Positions 24,029-32,502 of a stretch of DNA of 64,000 nt are shown here, piece after piece; positions within the stretch are counted from its first letter, which is position 1, and the number at the start of each line of letters is the position of its first letter. Under the pieces are notes generated by a model. It saw only the letters and a list, made by a program, of their open reading frames with translations, had not been told where the DNA came from and did not search any database. Source of the DNA: Haloterrigena sp. H1 (GTDB taxonomy: Archaea; Halobacteriota; Halobacteria; Halobacteriales; Natrialbaceae). The translations under genes were made by a program, and so were the position numbers. The DNA lies in NCBI RefSeq assembly GCF_005938085.1, contig NZ_SMZK01000003.1, positions 186,001 to 250,000 on the forward strand. The letters are read 5' to 3'.

Positions 24029-26014
24029 CTACTCGAACTTCTCTAACAACTCCCCGTAGAACGCGCTGTCGTGTTCGCCTGCCAGTTTCTCGACGATCAG
24101 CTCCGGTGTCGACCGCGCCAGATGGTCTTTGACTGGCGAGCGATTGACCTCGAGTTCGCCGTCGACGAGGCCGACGGCTTCGATCCCGTCGACGGTCACG
24201 GCGAAGTCGGCCATTTCGCGGATTTCGCCGGCAAGATGGGAGACGAACACCGCCGTCGCGCCGTTGTCCGACAGTGCCTCCAGGATGCCGGCGATGATCT
24301 TCGCCGACGCGCCGGGCTCGGTGATACTCTCGAGTTCGTCGACTAACACGAGCGAGCCCTCGCCGCCCTGTGCGAGGTCGGCGAACTCGCGGACGGTCGA
24401 CTCGAACGCGCCCGCGTCCAGCGTCCCCTGGGTCTTTGCGTGGTAGTGGAGATCATCGAATCGCCGCAGGCGGACGCCGTTGGCGGGGACGGGCAGTCCC
24501 ATGTGGGCCAACACCACCACGCTCGCGACCAGATCCAGCGTGGAGGTCTTCCCGCCGCTGTTGACCCCCGAGAGCAAGGCAACGCCCGACACCGCGTAAT
24601 CGACGGGATCGATGCGCTCGAGCGGTTCCTCGAGCAGCGGCGAGCGGCCGCCTTCGATGTCGAAGCCGACAGCCGCGGCCGGGTCGACGAACTCCGGCAG
24701 CACGCAGTCGAAGTTGTCGGCAAAGCGGGCGATCGCGAGTTCTACGTCTAACTCGAGTGCGTCGCGGACGAGTTGGCGGGCACCCTCGCGCTGGTCGGCC
24801 AGCTCGGCAGCGAGCGCGCGTTTGAGCCGGCCCGCACGGCGGTCCTTGGCCGCCGTGAGTTCCTCGCGCAGCCGGCCGACGACATCCTCGTCGCGCTCGA
24901 CCGGGAACGTCGGCTCGTCGCCGAACGCGCGGCGAGCGGTCTCGGCCTCGCCGGCCTCGAGATCGAGCGCATCGACGAGGTGCTCGCGGGCCGCCGCGAC
25001 GGCGTCTGCGTACTCGTCCGCCAGTTCCCGCGAGAGCAAGGAGTCGACGCCGGCCCCGCGCTCGACCAGCGACAGCAAGTCAGAGCCTTCGATGGTAACG
25101 TCCTGTTCGCGGATCGCCTCCCGAAGCCGGTCGTTGGCGACGCTTTCTGCCGCACTCGCCGCCGCGTCCAGATCGTCGACTGCCGTCGTCAACCGGTCGA
25201 GTTCGTCATCGCCCGCGACCGTCCCGTCTTCGGCCAGCCGCGAGAGCCCATCTTCGAGCGCCGCGAGGTCGCACGGGGCCTCGAGATCGGCGGCCCGATG
25301 GACCGCGATGGCAGCCTGCAGCCGATCGCGGTTGCGCGCGAAGAAGGCGAGCGGGCGTTCGGGGACGACCTCGGCGGGGGTCTCGAGGGCGTCGGGCCGG
25401 ACCTGTACGTCTCCATCGAGGGCGACGCCGGCAAAAGACTCGTCGAGGGCGATCACCGTCGCGTAGCCCCGTGCGAGTTCGGCCAGTCCCTGGGTGTCCT
25501 CGACGACCTCGACGGAGAGTTCCGGAATCGCCTCGCGGGCCTCGCTGTAGCGTTCGGCGTCGGTCGTCGCCAGACAGCGCTCGCGGACCCGTACGTCGCC
25601 GGGCTCGCGGAGCGGTTCGACTCCTGCGAGCGCCTCGAGGACGTCGGGGTCGGGGTCGCGCTCGAGTGCCTCCCGGGCGAACGCCTGCACCTCGTCGATA
25701 CGCGACCGCCGCGGGCTCGGATAGAGCGTCTCGAGACGCTGGGCGGCGTAATCGGTGACCGTCCGGTCTTTGAGCAGGCCGAGGACCTCGCGGTAGATCT
25801 CGCGGGCGCGGTCGGTCGCGAGGAACCCACCCGGGTCGTCGTGCTCGAGCCGGATCGCCCCCCGTGCGATGCGGGCGGCCCGGCCCTGAGAGATTCCCGG
25901 CGCGGTCGCAAGCGTCGCCACGTCGCCCGCCCGCAGCGCGCGCTCGGGATCGTCGAGTTCGGCCAGCGCGCGGGCCGTCTTCTCGCCGACGCCCGGAATC
26001 GACTCGAGGTCCAT
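24029..26014 (-). CDS. MutS-family ATPase with N-terminal helix-hairpin-helix
   Basis: A 661-residue protein. Residues 1-60 contain two helix-hairpin-helix elements (LESIPGVGEKTARALAEL; TLATAPGISQGRAARIARG). A long helical core/clamp region follows, then a MutS-type ATPase near 450-640: Walker A LLSGVNSGGKTSTLDLVA, a TQGTLDAGAFESTVREFADL segment, Walker B GSLVLVDELESITEPG and the ATAVFVSHL segment. The mismatch-recognition domain I (Phe-x-Glu) is absent, as is a C-terminal Smr nuclease domain, so it is closer to archaeal MutS2/MutS5-like proteins than to a mismatch sensor. It may act on recombination intermediates; that is inference. Confidence 0.85.
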   Translation of the reverse strand: MDLESIPGVGEKTARALAELDDPERALRAGDVATLATAPGISQGRAARIARGAIRLEHDDPGGFLATDRAREIYREVLGLLKDRTVTDYAAQRLETLYPSPRRSRIDEVQAFAREALERDPDPDVLEALAGVEPLREPGDVRVRERCLATTDAERYSEAREAIPELSVEVVEDTQGLAELARGYATVIALDESFAGVALDGDVQVRPDALETPAEVVPERPLAFFARNRDRLQAAIAVHRAADLEAPCDLAALEDGLSRLAEDGTVAGDDELDRLTTAVDDLDAAASAAESVANDRLREAIREQDVTIEGSDLLSLVERGAGVDSLLSRELADEYADAVAAAREHLVDALDLEAGEAETARRAFGDEPTFPVERDEDVVGRLREELTAAKDRRAGRLKRALAAELADQREGARQLVRDALELDVELAIARFADNFDCVLPEFVDPAAAVGFDIEGGRSPLLEEPLERIDPVDYAVSGVALLSGVNSGGKTSTLDLVASVVVLAHMGLPVPANGVRLRRFDDLHYHAKTQGTLDAGAFESTVREFADLAQGGEGSLVLVDELESITEPGASAKIIAGILEALSDNGATAVFVSHLAGEIREMADFAVTVDGIEAVGLVDGELEVNRSPVKDHLARSTPELIVEKLAGEHDSAFYGELLEKFE

Positions 26015-26256
26015 GTCTCGAGGTGCGTATCAAACCGGAGCGAGAAAAAGTTCCCGCCCGGATCGGGCGAAGTCGGCGTGACGAGTGTCTGTGTGCTATG
26101 CCGACAGTCCACGTAGCATGGACTGACAGCGGTGTCGAGTATTTATACGGACACACGACTAGCGTCCGGACGTGCAACCGAAACGGCAGCCCGAATGGCC
26201 CGATTTGAGACAGTGGCGGCGAACGGACACACGTCGGGACCGACCGAGCCGAACGC

Positions 26257-27216
26257 ATGGAGTATGAGCGTTCGGACGCGGTCGACGACCGCCTCGAGTG
26301 GCTGCGGACCTACGGCTACGGGCTCTGTATGGGAACGGCAGACGCCCTGCCCGGCGTCTCCGGCGGGACCGTCGCGCTGTTACTCGGCTTCTATGGCCGG
26401 CTGATCGCCGCGGTCACCGCGTTTACACCCTGGCGGGCAGCCGCCGTGCTCCGGGGGTACCATCCCGACCAGCGGACGAAGGCGCGGGAAGCGCTGCTCG
26501 AGTTGGATCTCGGCTTTCTGCTCCCGCTCGGCGTCGGCATCATCACCGCGGTCGTCGTCGTCGCCGACGCCGTCTCATCATTGGCACAGTCCCATCCGGT
26601 CGCGATGTTCGGCTTCTTTACCGGCCTGATCGCCGCCTCGGTGATCACGCTCGGTCGAAGCCTCACGATCGACTCACCGACACACATCGGCGTCGCGATG
26701 ACGGGGGCCAGCCTCGCGTTGCTGGTCGCCGCCGACATCGTCTCGCTGCCCGGAAGCGGCCCAATGGTGATCGTCCTCGCCGGTGCGATCGCCGTCAGCG
26801 CGATGATCCTGCCGGGGATCTCAGGGTCGCTAATCTTGATCCTGCTCGGTCAGTACGTCTTCCTCTCGTCGGAACTGAGCGCGTTCGTCCACGCGCTTGG
26901 TACCCTGCCCAGCGGAGGCTCGCTCGCGGCCGTCACCGATCCGGGAACGACCGTGGTGCTGTTCGTCGTCGGCGGCGCAACCGGTCTCCTCACGATCGCC
27001 CGCGTCGTCCGCATCGCATTAGATCGCCACCGCGGGCTCACGCTCGTTTTCCTCGTGAGCCTCATCGCCGGCTCGGTACCGGCCCCGCTGACCAACATCG
27101 CCAAGACGCACGCGTGGACGACGGAAACCATAACGCTGACCGCCGTATGGGCGGTCGTCGGTGCGATCGCGCTGTTCGGCCTCGAGTATCTCGTCGGCGG
27201 GTTCGAACCGGAGTAA
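26257..27216 (+). CDS. DUF368 polytopic membrane protein (PopT-type polyprenyl-phosphate transporter)
   Basis: A 319-residue protein with about eight hydrophobic segments. The DUF368 signature is clear: GLCMGTADALPGVSGGTVALLLGFYGRLI near the N terminus and the repeat AISAMILPGISGSLILILLGQY in the middle. Members have been linked to recycling of undecaprenyl/polyprenyl phosphate across the membrane; in archaea the lipid would be dolichyl phosphate used for glycosylation. A TATA-like TATTTATAC at 26139-26148 is ~110 bases upstream, so a 5' UTR is possible. The gene is followed by a virus-like pseudogene on the other strand. Confidence 0.88.
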   Translation: MEYERSDAVDDRLEWLRTYGYGLCMGTADALPGVSGGTVALLLGFYGRLIAAVTAFTPWRAAAVLRGYHPDQRTKAREALLELDLGFLLPLGVGIITAVVVVADAVSSLAQSHPVAMFGFFTGLIAASVITLGRSLTIDSPTHIGVAMTGASLALLVAADIVSLPGSGPMVIVLAGAIAVSAMILPGISGSLILILLGQYVFLSSELSAFVHALGTLPSGGSLAAVTDPGTTVVLFVVGGATGLLTIARVVRIALDRHRGLTLVFLVSLIAGSVPAPLTNIAKTHAWTTETITLTAVWAVVGAIALFGLEYLVGGFEPE

Positions 27217-27222
27217 CGCCGA

Positions 27223-27561
27223 TCAGTCGTCGAAATCGGCGTCCTCGAAGTGTTCGTTCGCGAGGTCGTCGATCAACTCCTCGACGAGTCCTGTTTGTCA
27301 CCGTCTATATCGTCGATCGCGCCGATGCCGTGGCCGCCGCTTTTCGCCGTCTGCAGGGCGTTCTTGTTGAGGTCGCCGTCGGGCTCGACCACCGGGAGCT
27401 TGAGGTCAGTGAAGTTCTCCGGCGGGAATCCGGATGCCGAGAGGATGAAGTGATCCGCGACCTCGCTCAGGTCGTCGGTGTCGAAGTCCTCGAGTCGTGG
27501 CTCGTCCCATTCCTCGGTCGTCGTCCCCGAAACGTGGTTCGTGCAGCGAGTAGTCGGTCAC
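27223..27561 (-). pseudogene. virus-like conserved protein, two frameshifts
   Basis: From GTG 27561 the minus strand reads VTDYSLHEPRFG. It continues in another frame with SGTTTEEWDEPRLEDF, DTDDLSEVADHFILSASGFP, then LKLPVVEPDGDLNKNALQTA and KSGGHGIGAIDDIDGDK, and finishes in a third frame with GLVEELIDDLANEHFEDADF. Joined, this is a complete ~110-residue protein of a type common in haloarchaeal genomes. The LKLPVVEPDG...NALQTA...I part resembles the tail of viral prohead-protease/XkdF-like proteins, but that link is my inference. Two indels make it inactive unless they are sequence errors. No other viral gene is nearby. Confidence 0.6.
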
Positions 27562-27650
27562 GGCAGCGGCTATGCGACGGCGGACGATCGGCGTCCGGCT
27601 TGCGTGTTCAGCCACCTCGAGCCCGCTTCGTGGACGACGACGGACTGCGA

Positions 27651-28211
27651 TCAGTTGCCGTCGGCGTATTCGTACTCTCGTTCGGGATCGTCTACGCCTT
27701 CGGTTCGGGAGCCGACCCAGGCACCCAGCGAGAGCCCGTAGACGAGGTGGCCAGCGTGGAAGAGCGCGAGCTCGTCGGCCTCAAGGCGGATGTCGAGCAG
27801 TCCCTGCAACACGACCTGTACGCCAAAAGCGGACAGGGCCAGGCCGTAGATCGACCCCCAGACGAGCCCGCGCTGTTCGGGTTCGATCGATCGGCCCGCG
27901 TCGTACAAAGAGAACAACACGCCGAAGACCACACCCGAACTGATCCCGTAGAGCAGGTGCAGGGCGAGGGCGGCAACCGAGTGGTCGTCCGGATCGCCGC
28001 CGGCGACGTACTGCGACCAGAAGTTCGCCGACGGAGGCAACGATCGCAAGAGCGGCAGGCGGAAGGCGGTCATAATGAGCGTCGCAACGAACCCGCCTTG
28101 AATCCCGCGAACAACGGCGTCGGCGATGTGCTCCTCGCGTGAGTGTTCGTCTACGTCTTCAGTATGCCCCTCGGTTTCGGAAAGGGATCGGAGGCGATCG
28201 ACGAGGATCAT
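27651..28211 (-). CDS. haloarchaeal integral membrane protein, unknown function
   Basis: A 186-residue protein with a charged N terminus (~30 residues) and four hydrophobic segments: IQGGFVATLIMTAFRLPLLR, HSVAALALHLLYGISSGVVFGVLFSL, GSIYGLALSAFGVQVVLQ and AGHLVYGLSLGAWVG. The conserved His residues in LALHLLYG and FHAGHLVYG suggest a metal or heme site, which is speculative. It resembles DUF6789-type small membrane proteins. It is divergent from larE with 147 bp between. Confidence 0.6.
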   Translation of the reverse strand: MILVDRLRSLSETEGHTEDVDEHSREEHIADAVVRGIQGGFVATLIMTAFRLPLLRSLPPSANFWSQYVAGGDPDDHSVAALALHLLYGISSGVVFGVLFSLYDAGRSIEPEQRGLVWGSIYGLALSAFGVQVVLQGLLDIRLEADELALFHAGHLVYGLSLGAWVGSRTEGVDDPEREYEYADGN

Positions 28212-28358
28212 GGTCGTTTCAGGGACCCTACGCCGGACGACATCTTAACCGCCGGGCGCGCTGCTGACTGCATCCGTCCACCGTCTCGGCGACGGGCGAG
28301 CGGGACCGCACGGTGTCGTGACAACGTCCTTTTGCCCGCGCGGCCCGAACGACGGGCC

Positions 28359-29204
28359 ATGACATCGGTCGAGGCGAAACGCGCGGCCGCCCGCGACGAC
28401 CTCGCGGCCCGCGATGGGGTCCTCGTGGCCTTCTCCGGCGGGGTCGACTCGAGCGTGGTGGCCGCACTCGCCCACGACGCACTCGGCGACGACGCCGTCG
28501 CCTGCACCGCAAAGAGTGAGACGCTCCCCGAGGCCGAACTCGAGGACGCCAGACGCGTCGCCGACGAGATCGGCATCCGCCACGAGATCGTCTCCTTCTC
28601 GGAACTCGACAGCGACGCGTTCGTCGAAAACGACGACGATCGCTGCTATCACTGCCGGACGATGCGCCTCGGCGAGATGCAAGCGACGGCCCGCGAACTC
28701 GGGATCAGGACGGTCTGTGATGGGACCAACGCCGACGATCCGGGCGCTGGCCACCGGCCCGGCCTGCAGGCCGTCGACGAACTCGACGTCCACTCGCCGC
28801 TGCTGGCTCACGACATCACGAAAGCGGAGGTCCGCGAGATCGCCGCCCACTACGACCTCTCGGTCGCCGACAAACCCTCGATGGCCTGTCTCTCCTCGCG
28901 CATCCCGACCGGCCTCGAAGTCACCGACGATCGACTCACGCGGATAGAACGGGCCGAGGCCCTGTTGCGCCAGTGGGGGTTCGACCAGTTCCGCGTCCGC
29001 GACCACGACGGCCTCGCGCGCATCGAGGTCGCGCCAGAGGAACTCGAGCGCGCGCTGACCCGCGAGTTCGCGGAGACGGTTCGCGAGGAACTCTCGCGGC
29101 TGGGGTTCGATCACGTCACGCTCGACCTCCACGGCTACCGGACCGGCAGCGTCAGCCCCGCGGGCGACGAGGAGGCCACGGCGGAGTCGACGAGCGACGA
29201 CTGA
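28359..29204 (+). CDS. larE: LarE-type ATP-dependent sulfur transferase
   Basis: A 281-residue PP-loop ATPase: LVAFSGGVDSSVVAALAH near the N terminus, CYHCRTMRLGEM, CDGTNADDPGAGHRPGL and KPSMACLSSRIPTGLEV, whose cysteine matches the sacrificial cysteine of LarE. LarE adenylates and sulfurises pyridinium dicarboxylate to make the nickel-pincer cofactor. No larB, larC or lactate racemase gene is in the window, so the acceptor here is open. The ATG at 28359 is chosen from the family N terminus; the frame is open further upstream without similarity. Confidence 0.88.
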   Translation: MTSVEAKRAAARDDLAARDGVLVAFSGGVDSSVVAALAHDALGDDAVACTAKSETLPEAELEDARRVADEIGIRHEIVSFSELDSDAFVENDDDRCYHCRTMRLGEMQATARELGIRTVCDGTNADDPGAGHRPGLQAVDELDVHSPLLAHDITKAEVREIAAHYDLSVADKPSMACLSSRIPTGLEVTDDRLTRIERAEALLRQWGFDQFRVRDHDGLARIEVAPEELERALTREFAETVREELSRLGFDHVTLDLHGYRTGSVSPAGDEEATAESTSDD

Positions 29205-29388
29205 CCCGCGTCCATCAGCCCGGCGTATTCGTCGATCGTCCGACTCGACACAAATCAAGTAGACAAACGGCCAAAATATAACCGCATTTCGCAGTATGAA
29301 TTCGCCAATAGTGAAGATAGCGGCAGTGTGTTCGGGAATATTGCACGTTGCGATACGGACGTAGCTTTTGGGCTGATAGGAGTGATCG

Positions 29389-29745
29389 ATGGATGCTGAC
29401 GTGCCGCTCGAGTGGACTACCGAAGAGTCTCGGACCTACACCCCGACGCATACCGACCGAGAGATGGAGTATCGGACGTATCGCCACGAGTCAGGAGATC
29501 TCCGCCTCAAAGTCGCGCCGGCCTCGCTCGACGGCGAGGACCACCCCGGCTACGCGCTGACCGCGACGAGCTATCCGGGGCTGGATATCTCGGACACGAT
29601 GCGAGTACGACGGGTTCTCACGTTCAGACGGTGTGATCGGATCGCACAGCAGTTCATGGATCTCTTCTCGGCCAGCTACGACGGCCCCGGCTCGCTCGAG
29701 GATGCACTCGAGTACGCCTACGAGCGCACCCGCGAACACCGGTAG
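29389..29745 (+). CDS. conserved haloarchaeal protein, unknown function
   Basis: A 118-residue mixed alpha/beta protein (MDADVPLEWTTEESRTY..., LRLKVAPASLDGEDHPGYAL, ending LEDALEYAYERTREH). No cysteines, no membrane span. The body looks like a small soluble beta-sheet domain with a C-terminal helix. It converges on the amphi-Trp gene 6 bp downstream. A TATA-like AAATATAACC lies at 29271-29281, about 110 bases upstream of the start. Confidence 0.55.
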   Translation: MDADVPLEWTTEESRTYTPTHTDREMEYRTYRHESGDLRLKVAPASLDGEDHPGYALTATSYPGLDISDTMRVRRVLTFRRCDRIAQQFMDLFSASYDGPGSLEDALEYAYERTREHR

Positions 29746-29751
29746 TTACAG

Positions 29752-30036
29752 TTACTCGATGGACAGGTCGCCACCGGTGCCGTCGTCGCCGCCGTCCTCG
29801 TCCCACTCGAGTTCGAACTCGACGGAGAGTTCGCCGGGTGCGTCGGTCGGGCCTTCGCGTTCGGCTTTGACCTCGAAGGTCGGCCGAGCCGGCGGCTCGA
29901 GGGTGACCGACTCCGAACCGGCCGAGAGCGTGATCGCCTCGTCGGCATCCAGATTATCAGCGACGCGGCGGAGCAGCGACGCGATTTCGGCTCTGTCTAG
30001 ATTGCTTTCGGACTTGAAGAGCACTTCTTCAGGCAT
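29752..30036 (-). CDS. amphi-Trp domain protein
   Basis: A 94-residue acidic protein matching the amphi-Trp domain: EEVLFKSESNLDRAEIASLL with RRVADNLDADEAITLSAGSE, then FEVKAERE and a terminal VEFELEWDED with the conserved tryptophan. The function of the domain is not established; it is common as a stand-alone protein in halophiles. Its 3' end lies 6 bp from the convergent gene, so the two share a terminator region. Confidence 0.8.
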   Translation of the reverse strand: MPEEVLFKSESNLDRAEIASLLRRVADNLDADEAITLSAGSESVTLEPPARPTFEVKAEREGPTDAPGELSVEFELEWDEDGGDDGTGGDLSIE

Positions 30037-30100
30037 ACACCCAAATACGTCTCGAGCGTTGATATACTATCTGGCGCGACTGGTCGCAATACTGTCGGTC

Positions 30101-30293
30101 ATACTGCCGGACAACAGTCAGTAAAGACTCGATCGCGTCCCGACGGCTGTCGCCGTCGGTGACAGCGACTCGAGTGCGATCGATGTCCGATACGGACTAC
30201 TGTCAGTCATTGCTGGTGCAACCGCAACCCGCACTGCGGTTGCACCGGTACATTGGTACAGCAGACCGTATGAACCGTTTTGTCCGGCAGTAT
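30101..30293. repeat. type-1 hairpin element with perfect 14-bp ends, carrying a nested type-2 element
   Basis: The left end ATACTGCCGGACAA (30101-30114) and right end TTGTCCGGCAGTAT (30280-30293) are perfect inverted repeats. The interior holds further palindromes including a type-2 element at 30189-30271. The whole 286-bp gap between the amphi-Trp gene and nasA is occupied by it, and no gene was seen there. Confidence 0.7.
30189..30271. repeat. type-2 hairpin element, copy c, nested
   Basis: Left end GATACGGACTACTGTCAGT and right end, reverse-complemented, CATACGGTCTGCTGTACC. The centre is an almost perfect hairpin, GGTGCAACCGCA pairing with TGCGGTTGCACC around ACCCGCAC. It matches copies a, b and d in end sequence and in having a GC-rich central stem, though the stem bases differ. 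Confidence 0.68.
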
Positions 30294-30322
30294 CAGTAGT
30301 CGCTGGCCAGTCCGTCGATCCA

Positions 30323-32413
30323 TCACGACAGAAACTCGAGACGAACCGCACACTGCTTGAAATTCGGCTCCTTCGACCGTGGATCGACGGCAGCGGTCGT
30401 GAGGGCGTTGACGCTCGGATGGTGGATCGGCAGCCAGACGACGCCATCGGGGATCGCCGCGTCGGATTCGACGCGGACGGTGATCGCGGCACGCCGAGAG
30501 ACGAGGCGTGCCAGCCGACCCCCGTCGCTCGTGTTCCCGGCGGCGGACAGCTCGAGGGAATCGACGAACGAAGCCGCCGTCGCCGGGCTGAGCCGCGCCG
30601 TCGGAGGTCCCTCCGCGCGGGTTCGTACCCCGGTGTTGTACGCGTTCGGCCGGCGCGCGGTCGTCAGCGTGAGCGGGTAGATGTTGTCTGGCGGGTCAGG
30701 AAGCGGCCGGCCCTCGGCGCTCGAGAACCGCGCCCGCCCGGACGGCGTCGGGAACGACCACGATTCGCCGGCATCCGCGTCGCCGTCGGGTCCGCCGTCG
30801 TAGTACCGGTAGCCGACTGAATCGTTTGCCGTCGGTGCCGGCCAGCGGACCGCACGATCGGCCTCGAGTCGTTCGTAACTGATTCCCGAGCAATCGGCCG
30901 GCGTGCCGGCGGTCAGCGCCGCGAACTCGTCGAAGATCGTCTCAGGCACGGGTCGTTCATCGAACAGGCTGGGGACGAGACGACCGGCGAGCTGGCCGAT
31001 GATCTCGAGGTCCGTTTGCGCCGCCGCCGGCGGCGCCGTCGCAGCCCGCACCCGCGAGACGGTTCGATCCATGCTGATCGTTGTCCCTTCGGACTCACCC
31101 CAGGTTGCCGCGGGGAGGACGACATCGGCGTACGCGACCGTCTCGCTCCGGAAGGCATCCTGGACGACAAGGAACACATCGTCGAGTTGCTCGCGGACGC
31201 GAGTCGCGTCCGGCATACCCGCGACGGGGTTGGTCGCGACCGCGTAGACCGCGTCGATCTCATCGCCGATCGCGTCGACGAGGCCGACCGGGCCCGGCCC
31301 TGGCTCATCGGGAAGCCGCGAAACAGGGACATCCCAGGCCTCGGCGACCGCTCTGCGGTGGTCGAGGTTACCGAACGGCCGGTGGCCGGGCCAGGTTCCC
31401 TTCGCGGAACAGACGCGGGTTCCCATCGAGTTCGCCTGTCCGGTCAGCGAGAACGGCCCCGACCCCGGCCGCAGGTTGCCGGTCGCGAGACAGAGATCGA
31501 TCAGTGCGCCTGCGGCCGCGGTCCCGTTGACGCTCTGGTTGATCCCCATCCCCCAGTACAGCAAGGCCGGGTCCTCGAGCGCGTCGGCCAGCCGGTCGAC
31601 GTCGGCCATCGAGACGCCCGCCCGCTCGGCGGCGCCGGCCGCGTCGGGGAGGTCCGCACGGAGATCGTCGAAGCCAGTCGTCGCCGCGGCGACGAACGCC
31701 TCGTCGACCCGGTCGGTCTCGAGGACGCGAGCGAGGACCGCTCGAGCGAGCGCAAGGTCGCCGCCGGGCTCGAGCGGAACGTGGTGATCGGCGGCCGCGG
31801 CGGTCTCGCTGTGGACGGGATCGACGACGATGAGTCGAGAGTCGTCTTGGACCGCGGACTGGCGGATCCAACGGAATAGGACTGGATGTGCGACTGCTGG
31901 GTTCGCTCCCCAGATGACGTGGCTCTCGGCCACGGGGATGTCGTCGTAGGTCGGCGGCGGCGCATCGCTGCCGAAGGCGTCGTCGTAGGCGGTAACCGCC
32001 GACGCCATACAGAGCGTCGTGTTTGCATCGTAGTACCGCGTGCCGACGCCGCCGCGGGCAAGTTTCCCCAGCGCGTAGGCCGCCTCGGTGGTCTGCTGGC
32101 CGCTGCCCAGGACGGCGACGGCGTCGCTGCTCCGGGCGAGCGCGGTCCCGAGTCCGTCAGCCGCGCGCTCGAGCGCCCTCTCCCAGGTCGTCGCGACGAG
32201 GTCGCCGTCCTCACGGACGAGCGGCTGAGTCAGCCGCTGGCCGTCCGGCTCGGCAGTCTCGCGGATGCCACGGCGACACGCGAGGCCCTGGCTAACCGGA
32301 TGGGCGGGATCGCCACGGACGGCCTCGAGGCTGTTGCTCCCGTTCGTGGCCGCCTGAAGCAATCCACAGCCGACCGCACAGCGCATACACGTCGTCGGGA
32401 CGCGGTCAGTCAC
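30323..32413 (-). CDS. nasA: assimilatory nitrate reductase-type molybdopterin oxidoreductase
   Basis: A ~696-residue catalytic subunit. The N terminus carries the 4Fe-4S motif TTCMRCAVGCG with the later cysteine in GLACRRG. Molybdopterin-binding segments follow: NTTLCMASAV, VIWGANPAVAHPVL, GMGINQSVNG, LTGQANSMGTRVC, and the C-terminal dinucleotide-binding domain with RPNAYNTG and PSVNALTTAAVDP. I place the start at GTG 32413 because a strong ribosome-binding site, GGAGGTGA, lies 5 nt before it. The usual partners (nitrite reductase nirA, transporter, nasD) are not adjacent, so nitrate is the likely but unproven substrate. Confidence 0.87.
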   Translation of the reverse strand: MTDRVPTTCMRCAVGCGLLQAATNGSNSLEAVRGDPAHPVSQGLACRRGIRETAEPDGQRLTQPLVREDGDLVATTWERALERAADGLGTALARSSDAVAVLGSGQQTTEAAYALGKLARGGVGTRYYDANTTLCMASAVTAYDDAFGSDAPPPTYDDIPVAESHVIWGANPAVAHPVLFRWIRQSAVQDDSRLIVVDPVHSETAAAADHHVPLEPGGDLALARAVLARVLETDRVDEAFVAAATTGFDDLRADLPDAAGAAERAGVSMADVDRLADALEDPALLYWGMGINQSVNGTAAAGALIDLCLATGNLRPGSGPFSLTGQANSMGTRVCSAKGTWPGHRPFGNLDHRRAVAEAWDVPVSRLPDEPGPGPVGLVDAIGDEIDAVYAVATNPVAGMPDATRVREQLDDVFLVVQDAFRSETVAYADVVLPAATWGESEGTTISMDRTVSRVRAATAPPAAAQTDLEIIGQLAGRLVPSLFDERPVPETIFDEFAALTAGTPADCSGISYERLEADRAVRWPAPTANDSVGYRYYDGGPDGDADAGESWSFPTPSGRARFSSAEGRPLPDPPDNIYPLTLTTARRPNAYNTGVRTRAEGPPTARLSPATAASFVDSLELSAAGNTSDGGRLARLVSRRAAITVRVESDAAIPDGVVWLPIHHPSVNALTTAAVDPRSKEPNFKQCAVRLEFLS

Positions 32414-32502
32414 GACGCTCACCTCCGACGAGCAGGGCGACACAGGTCAATGACGATTCGTTCCACCGATCACGAGCGTCGAGTCGAGACGACATCGGTC
32501 GA

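Noticed and set aside
24773..26116. 447-codon plus-strand open frame
   Set aside because: Antisense to the MutS-like gene; no recognisable motif.
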